Positions 6,661 through 12,912 of a stretch of DNA of 12,912 nt are shown here, one piece after another. The notes below the pieces were generated by a model. That model saw only the letters and a program-made list of their open reading frames with translations. It did no database searches and was not told the origin of the DNA. Source of the stretch: an uncultured bacterium (GTDB lineage: Bacteria; Actinomycetota; Coriobacteriia; Coriobacteriales; Coriobacteriaceae); contig CAJMRR010000046.1 of the NCBI GenBank assembly GCA_905215835.1, forward strand, positions 1-12,912, read 5' to 3'. How positions within the stretch are numbered: the first letter of the stretch is position 1; every line of letters starts with the position of its first letter. A program made the translations under genes and the position numbers.

Positions 6661-6712
6661 GTGCATAAGTCCTAACGATGGAGAGGGGGGGGCGAATCGA
6701 GGCAAGCAGAAG

Positions 6713-7030
6713 CTATGCCACAGGCTTAACATCATCCATGACGACGTTATCCATAGCAGCTCGATTGATCTGGTGAACGTAAATAGAAAGACGGATGGCC
6801 GTGCGCGACTCCCCGTTAATGAGGATGTCGGAGAACACGGGCGCGCAGGAAATATCAAACCCGGTTGGAATCAAAAAACCGCGCGCAATAGCCACGGCCT
6901 TTATGGCCTGGTTGACCGCACCGGCGCCGACACACTGAATGTTGACGGGCACACCATCCTTGACCATGCCGGCGATGGCGCCGGCAACGGACGCGGGCGA
7001 TGATTTGCTTGATACCTTCAGGCAATCCAT
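6713..7030 (-). CDS. spoVS: SpoVS-family (Alba-like) protein
   Basis: A 105-aa protein whose first 85 residues closely match stage V sporulation protein S: LKVSSKSSPASVAGAIAG (4-21), QCVGAGAVNQAIKAVAIARG (32-51) and a region around FSDILINGESRTAIRLSI (66-83). SpoVS is a small Alba-fold, nucleic-acid-binding-like protein that affects septation and coat formation in Bacillus, but it is also common in bacteria that do not sporulate. About 20 extra residues (86-105) extend past the usual end. The ATG at 7030 follows AGGAG with 7 bases spacing; the frame is open further upstream but the family starts here. It lies between the GHKL ATPase gene (74-base gap) and miaB, in the same rny-spoVS neighbourhood as Bacillus. 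The role in this organism is unknown. Confidence 0.95.
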   Translation of the reverse strand: MDCLKVSSKSSPASVAGAIAGMVKDGVPVNIQCVGAGAVNQAIKAVAIARGFLIPTGFDISCAPVFSDILINGESRTAIRLSIYVHQINRAAMDNVVMDDVKPVA

Positions 7031-7080
7031 GAAGAAACTCCTGCGTTTAAAAGTACGTTTTAACTGCAATAACTGTATCG

Positions 7081-7098
7081 TACCGAGTGGACTCGGTA
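7081..7098 (-). other. Short perfect hairpin between the GHKL ATPase gene and spoVS
   Basis: TACCGAG (7081-7087) and CTCGGTA (7092-7098) form a perfect 7-base stem with a 4-base loop, six bases past the ATPase stop. No T-run follows on either strand, so it is not a standard terminator. It could be a processing site or stabilise the transcript ends within the operon. Confidence 0.4.
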
Positions 7099-7104
7099 AA
7101 GGCA

Positions 7105-8190
7105 CTATTCCTCTTTGGCAAGATCGAAGGTCACAGTGATTCGATCACGCGAAACACGAATCTTTGGGTCACCGCAAAGGTTGAGATAGTACCGGGCGGC
7201 AAGGTCATTAAAGTCACGCTCCACAGCACGCGAAAACTGTGCCATGTCATCCTTGGCAATACGTAGCCCGCGACGATCCTTTGCAAGATCGACAGGAGCC
7301 GGCGCATGCGAGGACGAATCACGCTCGCGCAGCAGACGCGCGGTCACACCGCGAACGGGTTTAATCTGCCCTGCCAAAATGCGATGGGCCGTGCGCTCGG
7401 ACATCTCAAGACCCAAACCCGAGCAGATACGGATAAAGTCCTCGGCATCAGAGGCAAGGCCTAAACGATCGACAACCGGAAGCTCACTCTCGTCATCAAT
7501 GAACAGGAGACGCGACGTATCGAGCCGACTTGACGCCTGAGCATAAAGGGTCGCGGCAATCTCAGACGGAGAACCAAGATAGACATCACAACCACGCAAC
7601 TCCTCGAGCGCAAACTCACAAGCAGCGCGAATAATATTATGCGGGCCGCGAGCACAGACATAACGTCCGTACTCATCCTTGACGGCCTGAGGCCAGCTGG
7701 ACTGATCGGCACGCTCACTGAGGCGGTCGGCCGCAACGCTCACCTTAAAGGCCGAGCCAAGGTCGACACCAGACGTGACCACACGGGCCTCGTCGGTGTT
7801 CTGCTTGATCGAAAACAATGCCATGCCACGACCGTGAACGCCCCAACGGTCCATCTTCATGCTCTCGAGCTTGGAGGTAACGCGGGCATCGAAGATTCGC
7901 TCTTGCATATCCTGCGGAACGCCCGAACCGTTATCCAGAAAGACAAGCGTGCGGACGCCATCTTCCTTGGTCGTGGCGAGATAGACCTTGTCGGCGCCGG
8001 CATCGCGAGCATTACGGAGCATTTCGATGACGATATCCTCGACATGCTGAATGTCGTGTTTTGCCTGGCGCCGCTCGGCCTCCGAAACGCGGAGGCGGAC
8101 ATACCCCTCGCCAAGGTTCTCCTCGACGCGAAGGTTGCCCTCCCCCGACATCGACGCGATAAATGAGATGAGCTCGTTCGCGTCGCTCAT
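7105..8190 (-). CDS. GHKL-type ATPase of unknown function
   Basis: A 361-aa protein with a Bergerat ATP-binding fold. The N box is EMLRNARDAGADKVYL (56-71, with E56 and N60), the G1 box is DNGSGVP (86-92), and the G2-like lid is GVHGRGMALFSI (117-128), followed by a glycine-bearing strand GVDLGSAFKV (141-150). Between G1 and G2, ARVTSK (102-107) recalls the ATSK of MutL-type ATPases, while no histidine-kinase phosphoacceptor or membrane helix is seen. The C-terminal 200 residues match nothing I recognise; they are charged and look like a mixed alpha/beta regulatory or dimerisation region. The ATG is one base after the rny stop (TAA-C-ATG) with no clear ribosome site, so it should be translated by coupling to RNase Y. 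A role in RNA decay, stress sensing or DNA/RNA remodelling is possible, but none is shown by sequence. Confidence 0.88.
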   Translation of the reverse strand: MSDANELISFIASMSGEGNLRVEENLGEGYVRLRVSEAERRQAKHDIQHVEDIVIEMLRNARDAGADKVYLATTKEDGVRTLVFLDNGSGVPQDMQERIFDARVTSKLESMKMDRWGVHGRGMALFSIKQNTDEARVVTSGVDLGSAFKVSVAADRLSERADQSSWPQAVKDEYGRYVCARGPHNIIRAACEFALEELRGCDVYLGSPSEIAATLYAQASSRLDTSRLLFIDDESELPVVDRLGLASDAEDFIRICSGLGLEMSERTAHRILAGQIKPVRGVTARLLRERDSSSHAPAPVDLAKDRRGLRIAKDDMAQFSRAVERDFNDLAARYYLNLCGDPKIRVSRDRITVTFDLAKEE

Positions 8191-8191
8191 G

Positions 8192-9742
8192 TTATTTAGC
8201 GATATCGACAGCGCGGCTCTCGCGAATCACGACGACGCGCACCTGACCGGGATACTCCATCTCTTCCTCGATCTGATGGGCGATATCGTGAGCCAGGACC
8301 GTGGACTGGGCATCGGAGATCTTGTCCGGCTGAACCATGACGTGGACCTCGCGACCAGCCTGCATGGCATAGGTACGCTCGACGCCTTCATGGGAGTTGG
8401 CAATCTCCTCGAGCTTCTCAAGACGCTTGATGTAGTTCTCGGCAGACTCGCGACGGGCACCGGGGCGAGAGGCGGAAACGGCATCGGCGGCCTGTACCAG
8501 GACATCGAGCACCGTGTTGGGGTCGACATCGGCATGGTGAGCCTCGATAGCGTGAACGATAACGGGCTTCTCGCCATAACGGCGGGCAAGCTCGGCGCCG
8601 ATGACGGCATGCGGGCCCTCGACGTCATGGTCGATTGCCTTGCCCAGGTCGTGCAGCAGGCCGGCGCGCTTGGCGGTCACAACGTCCAGGCCAAGCTCGG
8701 AAGCCATCACGCCGCACAGGTCAGAGACTTCGAGGGAGTGCTGAAGCACGTTCTGACCAAACGAGGTACGGTAGCGCAGGGCACCAAGGGTCTTGACGAT
8801 CTCGGGGTGCAGGTCGTGGATGCCGGTATCGAAGGCAGCCTGCTCGCCAGCCTCGCGCACGCGCTGCTGAACCAGGTCGGCAGCCTTGTGATACATCTCC
8901 TCAATGCGGGCGGGGTGAATGCGGCCGTCGGCGATGAGGTTCTCGAGGGCAACACGGGCGGTCTCACGACGGACCGGGTCGAAGCTCGAAAGAACGACGG
9001 TCTCAGGCGTGTCGTCGATCACGAGGTTGACGCCGGAAACCTGCTCGAAGGTCCGGATGTTGCGACCCTCGCGACCGATGATACGGCCCTTGAGGTCATC
9101 AGAGGGAATGTGCACGGAGGTAACGGTGACCTCGGCTGTGTGGTCGGCAGCGCAGCGCTGAATCGCCAGGGACAGAATCTCCTGGGCGGTCTTGTGGCAC
9201 TCGGCGCGAACCTGCTGCTCGGACTCGCGAATGATCGTGGCAGCCTCGTGGGTAACCTCGCCGCGAACCTTATCGAGGAGCTCCTTGTGGGCGTCCTCAC
9301 GGGTCAGGTCGGCGATACGCTCGAGCTCGGAGGTCTGCTTGGCGCAGAGCTCCTCAAGCTCGCGGGAGCGCTTCTCGACCTGACCGGCCTGGCTGGACAG
9401 CTGGTGCTCACGCTTGTCGAGAGCGTCGTTTCGGCGATCAAGGGACTCCTCGCGCTGCATCACGCGGTTCTCAAGCGTACGAATCTCGCTCTTACGCTGC
9501 TTGTCCTCGGCCTCGGCGGCCTGCTTGTTCTTGATGATCTCCTCTTTAGCCTCGAGCAGAGCCTCTTTTTTGAGGGTCTCGGCCTGACGCTTAGCATCAC
9601 CGATCAGGGACTCAGCCTGTGCGTGTGCCGACTGGATCTTTTCGTCGGCCTCGTGAAGACTACCCTGCTTGGCGGTGCGCATGTAGGCAATGGCGGCGAT
9701 GGCACCCAAAACGATGCCAACGAGCGCTGCGATGATAGGCAT
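8192..9742 (-). CDS. rny: Ribonuclease Y
   Basis: A membrane-anchored endoribonuclease that starts mRNA decay in many Gram-positives. The 516-aa protein has an N-terminal transmembrane helix (about 2-21), a long charged coiled coil (about 28-190), a KH domain with GRIIGREGRNIR (219-230) and an HD domain with QHSLEVS (334-340, H335) and LLHDLGKAIDHD (362-373, H364-D365), plus AHH (401-403) and D420. I chose the ATG at 9742: AAGGAG lies 5 bases upstream of it. An in-frame GTG at 9748 overlaps that ribosome site and is unlikely. The gene has its own promoter near 9909-9937 and a leader of about 160 bases, and heads the row rny-GHKL ATPase gene-spoVS-miaB-miaA-hflX. Confidence 0.98.
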   Translation of the reverse strand: MPIIAALVGIVLGAIAAIAYMRTAKQGSLHEADEKIQSAHAQAESLIGDAKRQAETLKKEALLEAKEEIIKNKQAAEAEDKQRKSEIRTLENRVMQREESLDRRNDALDKREHQLSSQAGQVEKRSRELEELCAKQTSELERIADLTREDAHKELLDKVRGEVTHEAATIIRESEQQVRAECHKTAQEILSLAIQRCAADHTAEVTVTSVHIPSDDLKGRIIGREGRNIRTFEQVSGVNLVIDDTPETVVLSSFDPVRRETARVALENLIADGRIHPARIEEMYHKAADLVQQRVREAGEQAAFDTGIHDLHPEIVKTLGALRYRTSFGQNVLQHSLEVSDLCGVMASELGLDVVTAKRAGLLHDLGKAIDHDVEGPHAVIGAELARRYGEKPVIVHAIEAHHADVDPNTVLDVLVQAADAVSASRPGARRESAENYIKRLEKLEEIANSHEGVERTYAMQAGREVHVMVQPDKISDAQSTVLAHDIAHQIEEEMEYPGQVRVVVIRESRAVDIAK

Positions 9743-9864
9743 GCTCACTCCTTTTTATGGATTCGTTACACAACAAAGCGAACCGTCCTTACGAACGGCT
9801 CGCGACATTTGAGTAATATGGGCGCAGCTTATGCGGGTCGGATACAGATAAACATATAAACAAA

Positions 9865-9879
9865 CTCATCACAGATGAG
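9865..9879 (-). other. Hairpin followed by a T-rich run in the rny leader (possible attenuator)
   Basis: CTCATC (9865-9870) and GATGAG (9874-9879) form a 6-base stem with a 3-base loop. Read on the minus strand it is followed by a T-rich stretch (9864-9847). It lies about 25-40 bases after the predicted start of transcription. The stem is AT-rich and short, so termination would be weak. Confidence 0.35.
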
Positions 9880-9908
9880 CACATATCACAAAGCAAATGA
9901 CAGTGTTT

Positions 9909-9937
9909 ATCGTACGTTGAACCACAACAACTGTCAA
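9909..9937 (-). promoter_or_regulatory. SigA-type promoter of rny
   Basis: TTGACA (9937-9932), a 17-base spacer and TACGAT (9914-9909) on the minus strand. The -35 is perfect and the -10 matches at 4 of 6. Start would be near 9902, leaving a leader of about 160 bases. No LexA box is present, so rny is not expected to be in the SOS regulon. Confidence 0.7.
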
Positions 9938-9942
9938 ATAAA

Positions 9943-9985
9943 TGGCCCCGGCACGGCGGCTAAAACACGGTGAACGGCAGGGCCA
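9943..9985 (-). terminator. Possible weak terminator after recA-recX
   Basis: On the minus strand TGGCCCTG (9985-9978) can pair over 8 bases, one of them G-U, with CGGGGCCA (9950-9943), followed by TTTATTT (9942-9936). The 27-base loop makes it untypical, and the tail runs into the -35 of the rny promoter. Some read-through from recX into rny is likely. Confidence 0.4.
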
Positions 9986-9999
9986 CAAAACGCATACGC

Positions 10000-10692
10000 C
10001 TAAACCGCACATTCCTCGCGTTCGGCATCGAGACGTGCCTTAACGGCATCGGCGGCGACGTGATACGAGAAGCCCTTGCCCATCAAAAACCGAACCAGTT
10101 TTTCGAATGCGCGCGTCTCTGGAACACGCCGCTTGGCGAGCAGGGCTGACGCACGCGCCAAATCGTCTTCGACGGCAAAATAATCCTCGGGATAACCGGG
10201 AATGTCATCGAGCACGACATGACGGCGCTTGAGCTCGGTCTCGATTTTGCGCTGTCCCCAACCGCGCCGCTTGCGCTCCTCGATAAAGTACGAGCAAAAG
10301 CGGCTCTCGTCTAAAAAACGATACTCGGTGGCGCGCTCGACGGCGAAATCGATCGCAGGCTGGTGAAAGCCGTAGCGAGCCAGCTTGTCACGGACCTCAC
10401 CCGTCGCATGGTCGCGGCGCGATAACATCTCGGTCACCATGGTAAGTGCACATTTACGCTCAATAAGCTGCACCGCCTCACGGAAGTTGTCCCAATCACA
10501 GGGAAGATCGGGGCGGTTTTTGACATACAGCCGCGCGACCCGCACGGGAATCCAAATGGACCGCTCAAAACCGCCCTCAAGCTCACAATCAATATGTGCG
10601 CAAGGCTTTTTGGACGCATACCCGCTCGAGAACGAGGAGGCCGCCTTCTTATCGGGAAAGACGACCGTGGCCTCGGTCACCGTATACGACAT
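10000..10692 (-). CDS. recX: Regulatory protein RecX
   Basis: Binds RecA filaments and limits their growth and activity. The RecX helical-repeat region starts near residue 80: LSRRDHATGEVRDKLARYGF (90-109), FLDESRFCSYFIEERKRRGW (126-145), GQRKIETELKRR (146-157) and a last repeat, LVRFLMGKGFSYHVAADAVK (199-218). About 80 residues precede this core, longer than in small RecX proteins but seen in other Gram-positive forms. The ATG at 10692 lies 11 bases after the recA stop, with no good ribosome site, so translation is probably coupled to recA. Co-transcription from the LexA-controlled recA promoter would raise RecX with RecA during DNA damage. Family assignment rests on the core repeats, the size and the place next to recA. 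Confidence 0.94.
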   Translation of the reverse strand: MSYTVTEATVVFPDKKAASSFSSGYASKKPCAHIDCELEGGFERSIWIPVRVARLYVKNRPDLPCDWDNFREAVQLIERKCALTMVTEMLSRRDHATGEVRDKLARYGFHQPAIDFAVERATEYRFLDESRFCSYFIEERKRRGWGQRKIETELKRRHVVLDDIPGYPEDYFAVEDDLARASALLAKRRVPETRAFEKLVRFLMGKGFSYHVAADAVKARLDAEREECAV

Positions 10693-10703
10693 GAGCGTAA
10701 CCG

Positions 10704-11852
10704 CTACTCGTCGTCATCATCGAGCATGGCGGAACCATCGATGGCGTAAAGCTCGTCAAACTCCTCAGGCGCAGGCTGATCGGTCAGCTCGACCTCGGAC
10801 GGAGCATCGTCATCAAACTCAAGTCCACAGGCAAGGCGGACCTTATGCTCAATCTCGTCGGCACAATCGGGGTGTTCGCGCAGGAACGCCTTGGCGGCCT
10901 CGCGACCGTTGCCGAGCTTATCCTCGCCATAGGCAAACCAGGAGCCCATCTTCTTGCAAATGCCGCACTCGACAGCCATGTCCAGAATCGAGCCCTCCTT
11001 AGAGATGCCCGTACCGTACATGATGTCGAACTCAGCAGAACGGAACGGAGCTGCCACCTTGTTCTTAACGACCTTGGCGCGCACGCGGTTACCGATAACC
11101 TCGTCCTTAAGCTTAATGCTGTCGATGCGGCGAATGTCGATACGCACCGAAGAGAAGAACTTAAGGGCGCGGCCGCCCGTCGTGGTCTCGGGGTTGCCGA
11201 ACATGACGCCGATCTTCTCACGCAGCTGGTTAATGAAGATGCACGTCGTGTTGGACTTGGACAGCGAGCCGGCGAGCTTGCGGAGCGCCTGGCTCATCAG
11301 GCGAGCCTGAAGACCGACCGTAGTGTCGCCGATTTCTCCCTCGATCTCGGCACGCGGGGTCAGCGCGGCGACGGAGTCGACGACGATAGCATCAATGGCG
11401 CCGGAACGCACGAGCATGTCAACAATCTCGAGCGCCTGCTCACCCGTATCGGGCTGGGAAATCAGTACCTCGTCGATATCCACGCCGATGCGCGCGGCAT
11501 ACGTGGGATCAAGCGCGTGCTCGGCATCGATAAATGCCACAACGCCACCCATTGCCTGGGCCTCGGCCAGGATCTCGAGCGAAAGCGTCGTCTTACCGGA
11601 GGACTCAGGACCGTAAATCTCGACGATACGGCCGCGCGGCACGCCGCCGATACCCAGCGCGGCATCGAGGGCCAGGGCGCCCGTGGGAATGGCCTCGACC
11701 TCGAGCTCGGGGCCACCGTCGCCGTACCTCATGATGGAACCCTGGCCGAATTTCTTCTCGATCTCGGCCTTGGTGGTGGCGATCATCTCATCGCGCTCTT
11801 TACCCGTCGTGCGAGCATGAACGGTACGTACGGGACCTGAATTCTTGGCCAT
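10704..11852 (-). CDS. recA: Recombinase RecA
   Basis: Forms filaments on single-stranded DNA, drives strand exchange and triggers LexA cleavage. The 382-aa protein has Walker A GPESSGKTT (81-89), IDAEHALDP (108-116), Walker B AIVVDSVAAL (155-164), the L1 loop region near 168-180, L2 within FINQLREKIGVMFGNPETTT (206-225) and the C-terminal domain with an acidic tail (DDDDE). The ATG at 11852 follows GAGGAGGG with 6 bases spacing; an in-frame TTG at 11873 is rejected because it lies within the leader. Promoter and LexA box lie 30-60 bases upstream. The order pgsA-cinA-recA-recX is common in Gram-positives. No intein or insertion is present. Confidence 0.99.
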   Translation of the reverse strand: MAKNSGPVRTVHARTTGKERDEMIATTKAEIEKKFGQGSIMRYGDGGPELEVEAIPTGALALDAALGIGGVPRGRIVEIYGPESSGKTTLSLEILAEAQAMGGVVAFIDAEHALDPTYAARIGVDIDEVLISQPDTGEQALEIVDMLVRSGAIDAIVVDSVAALTPRAEIEGEIGDTTVGLQARLMSQALRKLAGSLSKSNTTCIFINQLREKIGVMFGNPETTTGGRALKFFSSVRIDIRRIDSIKLKDEVIGNRVRAKVVKNKVAAPFRSAEFDIMYGTGISKEGSILDMAVECGICKKMGSWFAYGEDKLGNGREAAKAFLREHPDCADEIEHKVRLACGLEFDDDAPSEVELTDQPAPEEFDELYAIDGSAMLDDDDE

Positions 11853-11882
11853 GAATAGCCCTCCTCTTAACAACCTGCATCG

Positions 11883-11911
11883 ATAATAAACGAACGGCTG
11901 TTCGTGGTCAA
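11883..11911 (-). promoter_or_regulatory. SigA-type promoter of recA-recX
   Basis: TTGACC (11911-11906), a 17-base spacer and TATTAT (11888-11883) on the minus strand; each hexamer matches at 5 of 6. Transcription should start near 11876, about 24 bases before the ATG. The LexA box fills the spacer. Confidence 0.85.
11891..11904. promoter_or_regulatory. LexA box of recA (SOS operator)
   Basis: CGAACggctGTTCG has perfectly palindromic 5-base arms and the exact GAAC-N4-GTTC core. It sits between the -10 and -35 of the recA promoter. Confidence 0.94.
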
Positions 11912-11943
11912 CCGTTCAGGCCAATCATATGCAGGCGGTCTTT

Positions 11944-12009
11944 CCAAAACCCAGCCAAACGCCGACCAAACACTGACCAAATACTTGACCACAAAGGACC
12001 AAATATGAA
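11944..12009. repeat. Array of six 11-base units upstream of the recA promoter
   Basis: CCAAA begins at 11944, 11955, 11966, 11977 and 11999; the fifth unit, at 11989, reads CCACAAA. Unit lengths are 11, 11, 11, 12, 10 and 11 bases, exactly 66 in total. Read toward recA the core is TTTGG(TC). The array occupies about -68 to -133 relative to the predicted recA start. One unit per helical turn places all cores on one face of the DNA, which suits cooperative protein binding or mild curvature. No protein can be assigned. Confidence 0.65.
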
Positions 12010-12078
12010 CAAGGCAGGCAAAAATACATCTACAACCAGCACAAACGCCAAATGAGCCTAAGGTCCCTATCTCCACAA

Positions 12079-12102
12079 TTAAGGGGCTCGGAGGCCCCTT
12101 AA
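12079..12102 (-). terminator. Terminator after the cinA/pncC gene
   Basis: TTAAGGGGC (12079-12087) and GCCCCTTAA (12094-12102) form a perfect 9-base stem with a 6-base loop, starting 8 bases after the stop codon. The T-tract on the minus strand is short (TTAATTGT), but the stem is strong and well placed between cinA and the recA promoter. Confidence 0.7.
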
Positions 12103-12109
12103 AACACGT

Positions 12110-12640
12110 CTATTCCATAGAGTTGAGCACAAGGGCAATGCGACCCAATGCCTCCGTGACCGCATGGGCACGAACAAACGAACGGTCACCCTCATAGTGG
12201 CAGCGCACAGAGTCCACGACCGGCACGCCCCCATCGGCGGAACGATGCGCCCAGCCAATATAGAAAGTGCCCGCCGGATCGTCCTCAGTGCCACCGCCGG
12301 GGCCGGCATAACCCGTTGCGCTCACTGCAATATCGCACTGGTACAGCTCCAGCGAACCCACCGCCATCTCGCGCGCGGTCTGATGCGACACCGCGGTATA
12401 GCGGTCGAGCGTCTCCTGCTCAACACCAAGAACACGATGCTTAATCTCATCGCAATAGGTCACCGCACCGCCGCGCAGCACCGCCGACGCGCCCGGGATA
12501 TCGGCAATCGTCGAGGCGATCATACCCGCCGTCAGCGACTCAGCCGTCGAAACCGTCACGCCCCGAGCGCTCGCGTGCTCGACAATATCGCGCGCCAGTT
12601 CCTCGTTATGTGTGGAAATCTGCTCAAAAGAGACCGTCAT
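12110..12640 (-). CDS. pncC: Nicotinamide-nucleotide amidohydrolase (PncC), CinA C-terminal domain protein
   Basis: Deamidates nicotinamide mononucleotide to nicotinate mononucleotide, recycling NMN released for example by DNA ligase. The 176-aa product is the stand-alone C-terminal CinA domain: STAESLTAG (31-39, with the likely catalytic Ser35; the usual form is ESLTGG), TYCDEIKHRVLGV (61-73, Tyr62 and Lys67), SATGYAGPGGGTEDDPAGTF (107-126). The N-terminal MoaB-like domain of full CinA is absent, as in E. coli PncC. I chose the ATG at 12640; a GTG at 12646 is also in frame and neither has a strong ribosome site. It lies 12 bases after the pgsA stop and upstream of recA, as often found for cinA in Gram-positives. 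Confidence 0.93.
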   Translation of the reverse strand: MTVSFEQISTHNEELARDIVEHASARGVTVSTAESLTAGMIASTIADIPGASAVLRGGAVTYCDEIKHRVLGVEQETLDRYTAVSHQTAREMAVGSLELYQCDIAVSATGYAGPGGGTEDDPAGTFYIGWAHRSADGGVPVVDSVRCHYEGDRSFVRAHAVTEALGRIALVLNSME

Positions 12641-12652
12641 ACCCACCAGGAC

Positions 12653-12912
12653 CTAGACCGAAAAGACAATCTTGCGGCAGTTCCAGAAGTACTGGGCGCC
12701 CGAGATAACGGTCAAGACAACGGCAACGGCATACAGGAAGCGCGACACCGAGTAGATGCCGAGCGTCAGCGCCACCGGGCCAAGGTGCAAGCCGGCCATC
12801 GCAAAAACACACAGGTAACCGCAGATGGAGACCATCGTGGTTGCCGTCTTGTACTTGCCGAGCTTATCGGCCGCAACGACCACACCGGCCGCACTCGCGA
12901 CCATGCGAAGGG
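12653..12912 (-). CDS. pgsA: CDP-diacylglycerol-glycerol-3-phosphate 3-phosphatidyltransferase, C-terminal part (cut by window edge)
   Basis: Makes phosphatidylglycerol phosphate from CDP-diacylglycerol and glycerol 3-phosphate in the membrane. Only about the last 86 codons lie in the window; the frame is still open at 12912, so the start is outside. The visible part has the family stretch VVVAADKLGKYKTATTMVSI, then hydrophobic helices and a short tail ending CRKIVFSV. The CDP-alcohol motif (DG-AR-G-D-D) would be upstream of the window. Assignment to PgsA rather than another CDP-alcohol transferase rests on GKYKTATTM and on the pgsA-cinA-recA order. An internal ATG at 12904 is not the start. 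Confidence 0.88.
   Translation of the reverse strand, partial: LRMVASAAGVVVAADKLGKYKTATTMVSICGYLCVFAMAGLHLGPVALTLGIYSVSRFLYAVAVVLTVISGAQYFWNCRKIVFSV

Noticed and set aside
6661..6858. Upstream extension of MiaB
   Set aside because: It runs through the gap and into the end of spoVS in another frame and does not resemble MiaB N-termini.
7031..7105. Upstream extension of SpoVS
   Set aside because: SpoVS proteins begin at the ATG at 7030, which has AGGAG at good spacing.
9743..9748. GTG start for RNase Y
   Set aside because: The GTG overlaps the ribosome binding site AAGGAG, which is correctly spaced for the ATG at 9742.
8051..9859. 602-codon open frame on the plus strand opposite rny
   Set aside because: It is antisense to the strongly conserved RNase Y gene; its low-complexity Leu/Gly/Val-rich product is a frame shadow of GC-rich coding.
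10845..11840. 331-codon open frame antisense to recA
   Set aside because: It is a shadow of recA with no recognisable motif or ribosome site.
11867..12076. 69-codon open frame on the minus strand upstream of recA
   Set aside because: It spans the recA promoter, the LexA box and the 11-base array; its Cys/Trp-rich product looks non-coding.

Overview
The window looks like core chromosome of a Gram-positive bacterium, most likely an actinobacterium of the Coriobacteriia (Collinsella-like). This is inferred from four things: the divergent lexA / LysM-gene / nrdR arrangement typical of Actinobacteria, SOS operators of the Gram-positive type (GAAC-N4-GTTC), the pgsA-cinA-recA-recX order, and RNase Y and SpoVS in a moderately GC-rich genome. 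No mobile element, CRISPR array, tRNA or rRNA is visible, and every sizeable gene can be assigned to a family.

Left part (1-3078): a repeat-bearing intergenic stretch (1-173) is followed, on the minus strand, by dut, nrdR and a small LysM membrane protein. That protein resembles the SOS cell-division inhibitors of the YneA/Rv2719c type. The LysM gene is transcribed divergently from lexA on the plus strand. The roughly 160-base gap between them holds three LexA boxes, one of them inside the spacer of a strong minus-strand promoter. lexA overlaps by one base a membrane acyltransferase-like gene (DUF1624/HGSNAT catalytic family), which may therefore be expressed with SOS.

Middle part (3063-9742, all minus strand): a long, tight gene row runs in transcription order rny (RNase Y), a GHKL-type ATPase of unknown role, spoVS, miaB, miaA, hflX. 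Neighbours are separated by 1 base, 74 bases and 52 bases, then joined twice by one-base TAATG overlaps. The row joins RNA decay, tRNA A37 modification (MiaA then MiaB) and ribosome rescue (HflX). It parallels the Bacillus rny-ymdB-spoVS-...-miaB neighbourhood, with the GHKL ATPase in the place of ymdB. hflX ends by overlapping the convergent acyltransferase gene by 16 bases.

Right part (9743-12912, minus strand): in transcription order come the end of pgsA (cut by the window edge), a pncC/cinA-type amidohydrolase with a terminator, then recA and recX. The recA promoter has near-consensus -35 and -10 hexamers and a perfectly palindromic LexA box in its spacer. Upstream of it lies an array of six 11-base units, one per helical turn, which no assigned feature explains. 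A separate promoter with a leader of about 160 bases drives rny.

Together the window holds the LexA/RecA SOS switch with RecX, an SOS division inhibitor, nucleotide-pool genes (nrdR, dut) and an RNA-metabolism operon. The least understood items are the GHKL ATPase, the lexA-coupled acyltransferase, the 11-base phased array, and the inverted repeat that folds over the nrdR start.
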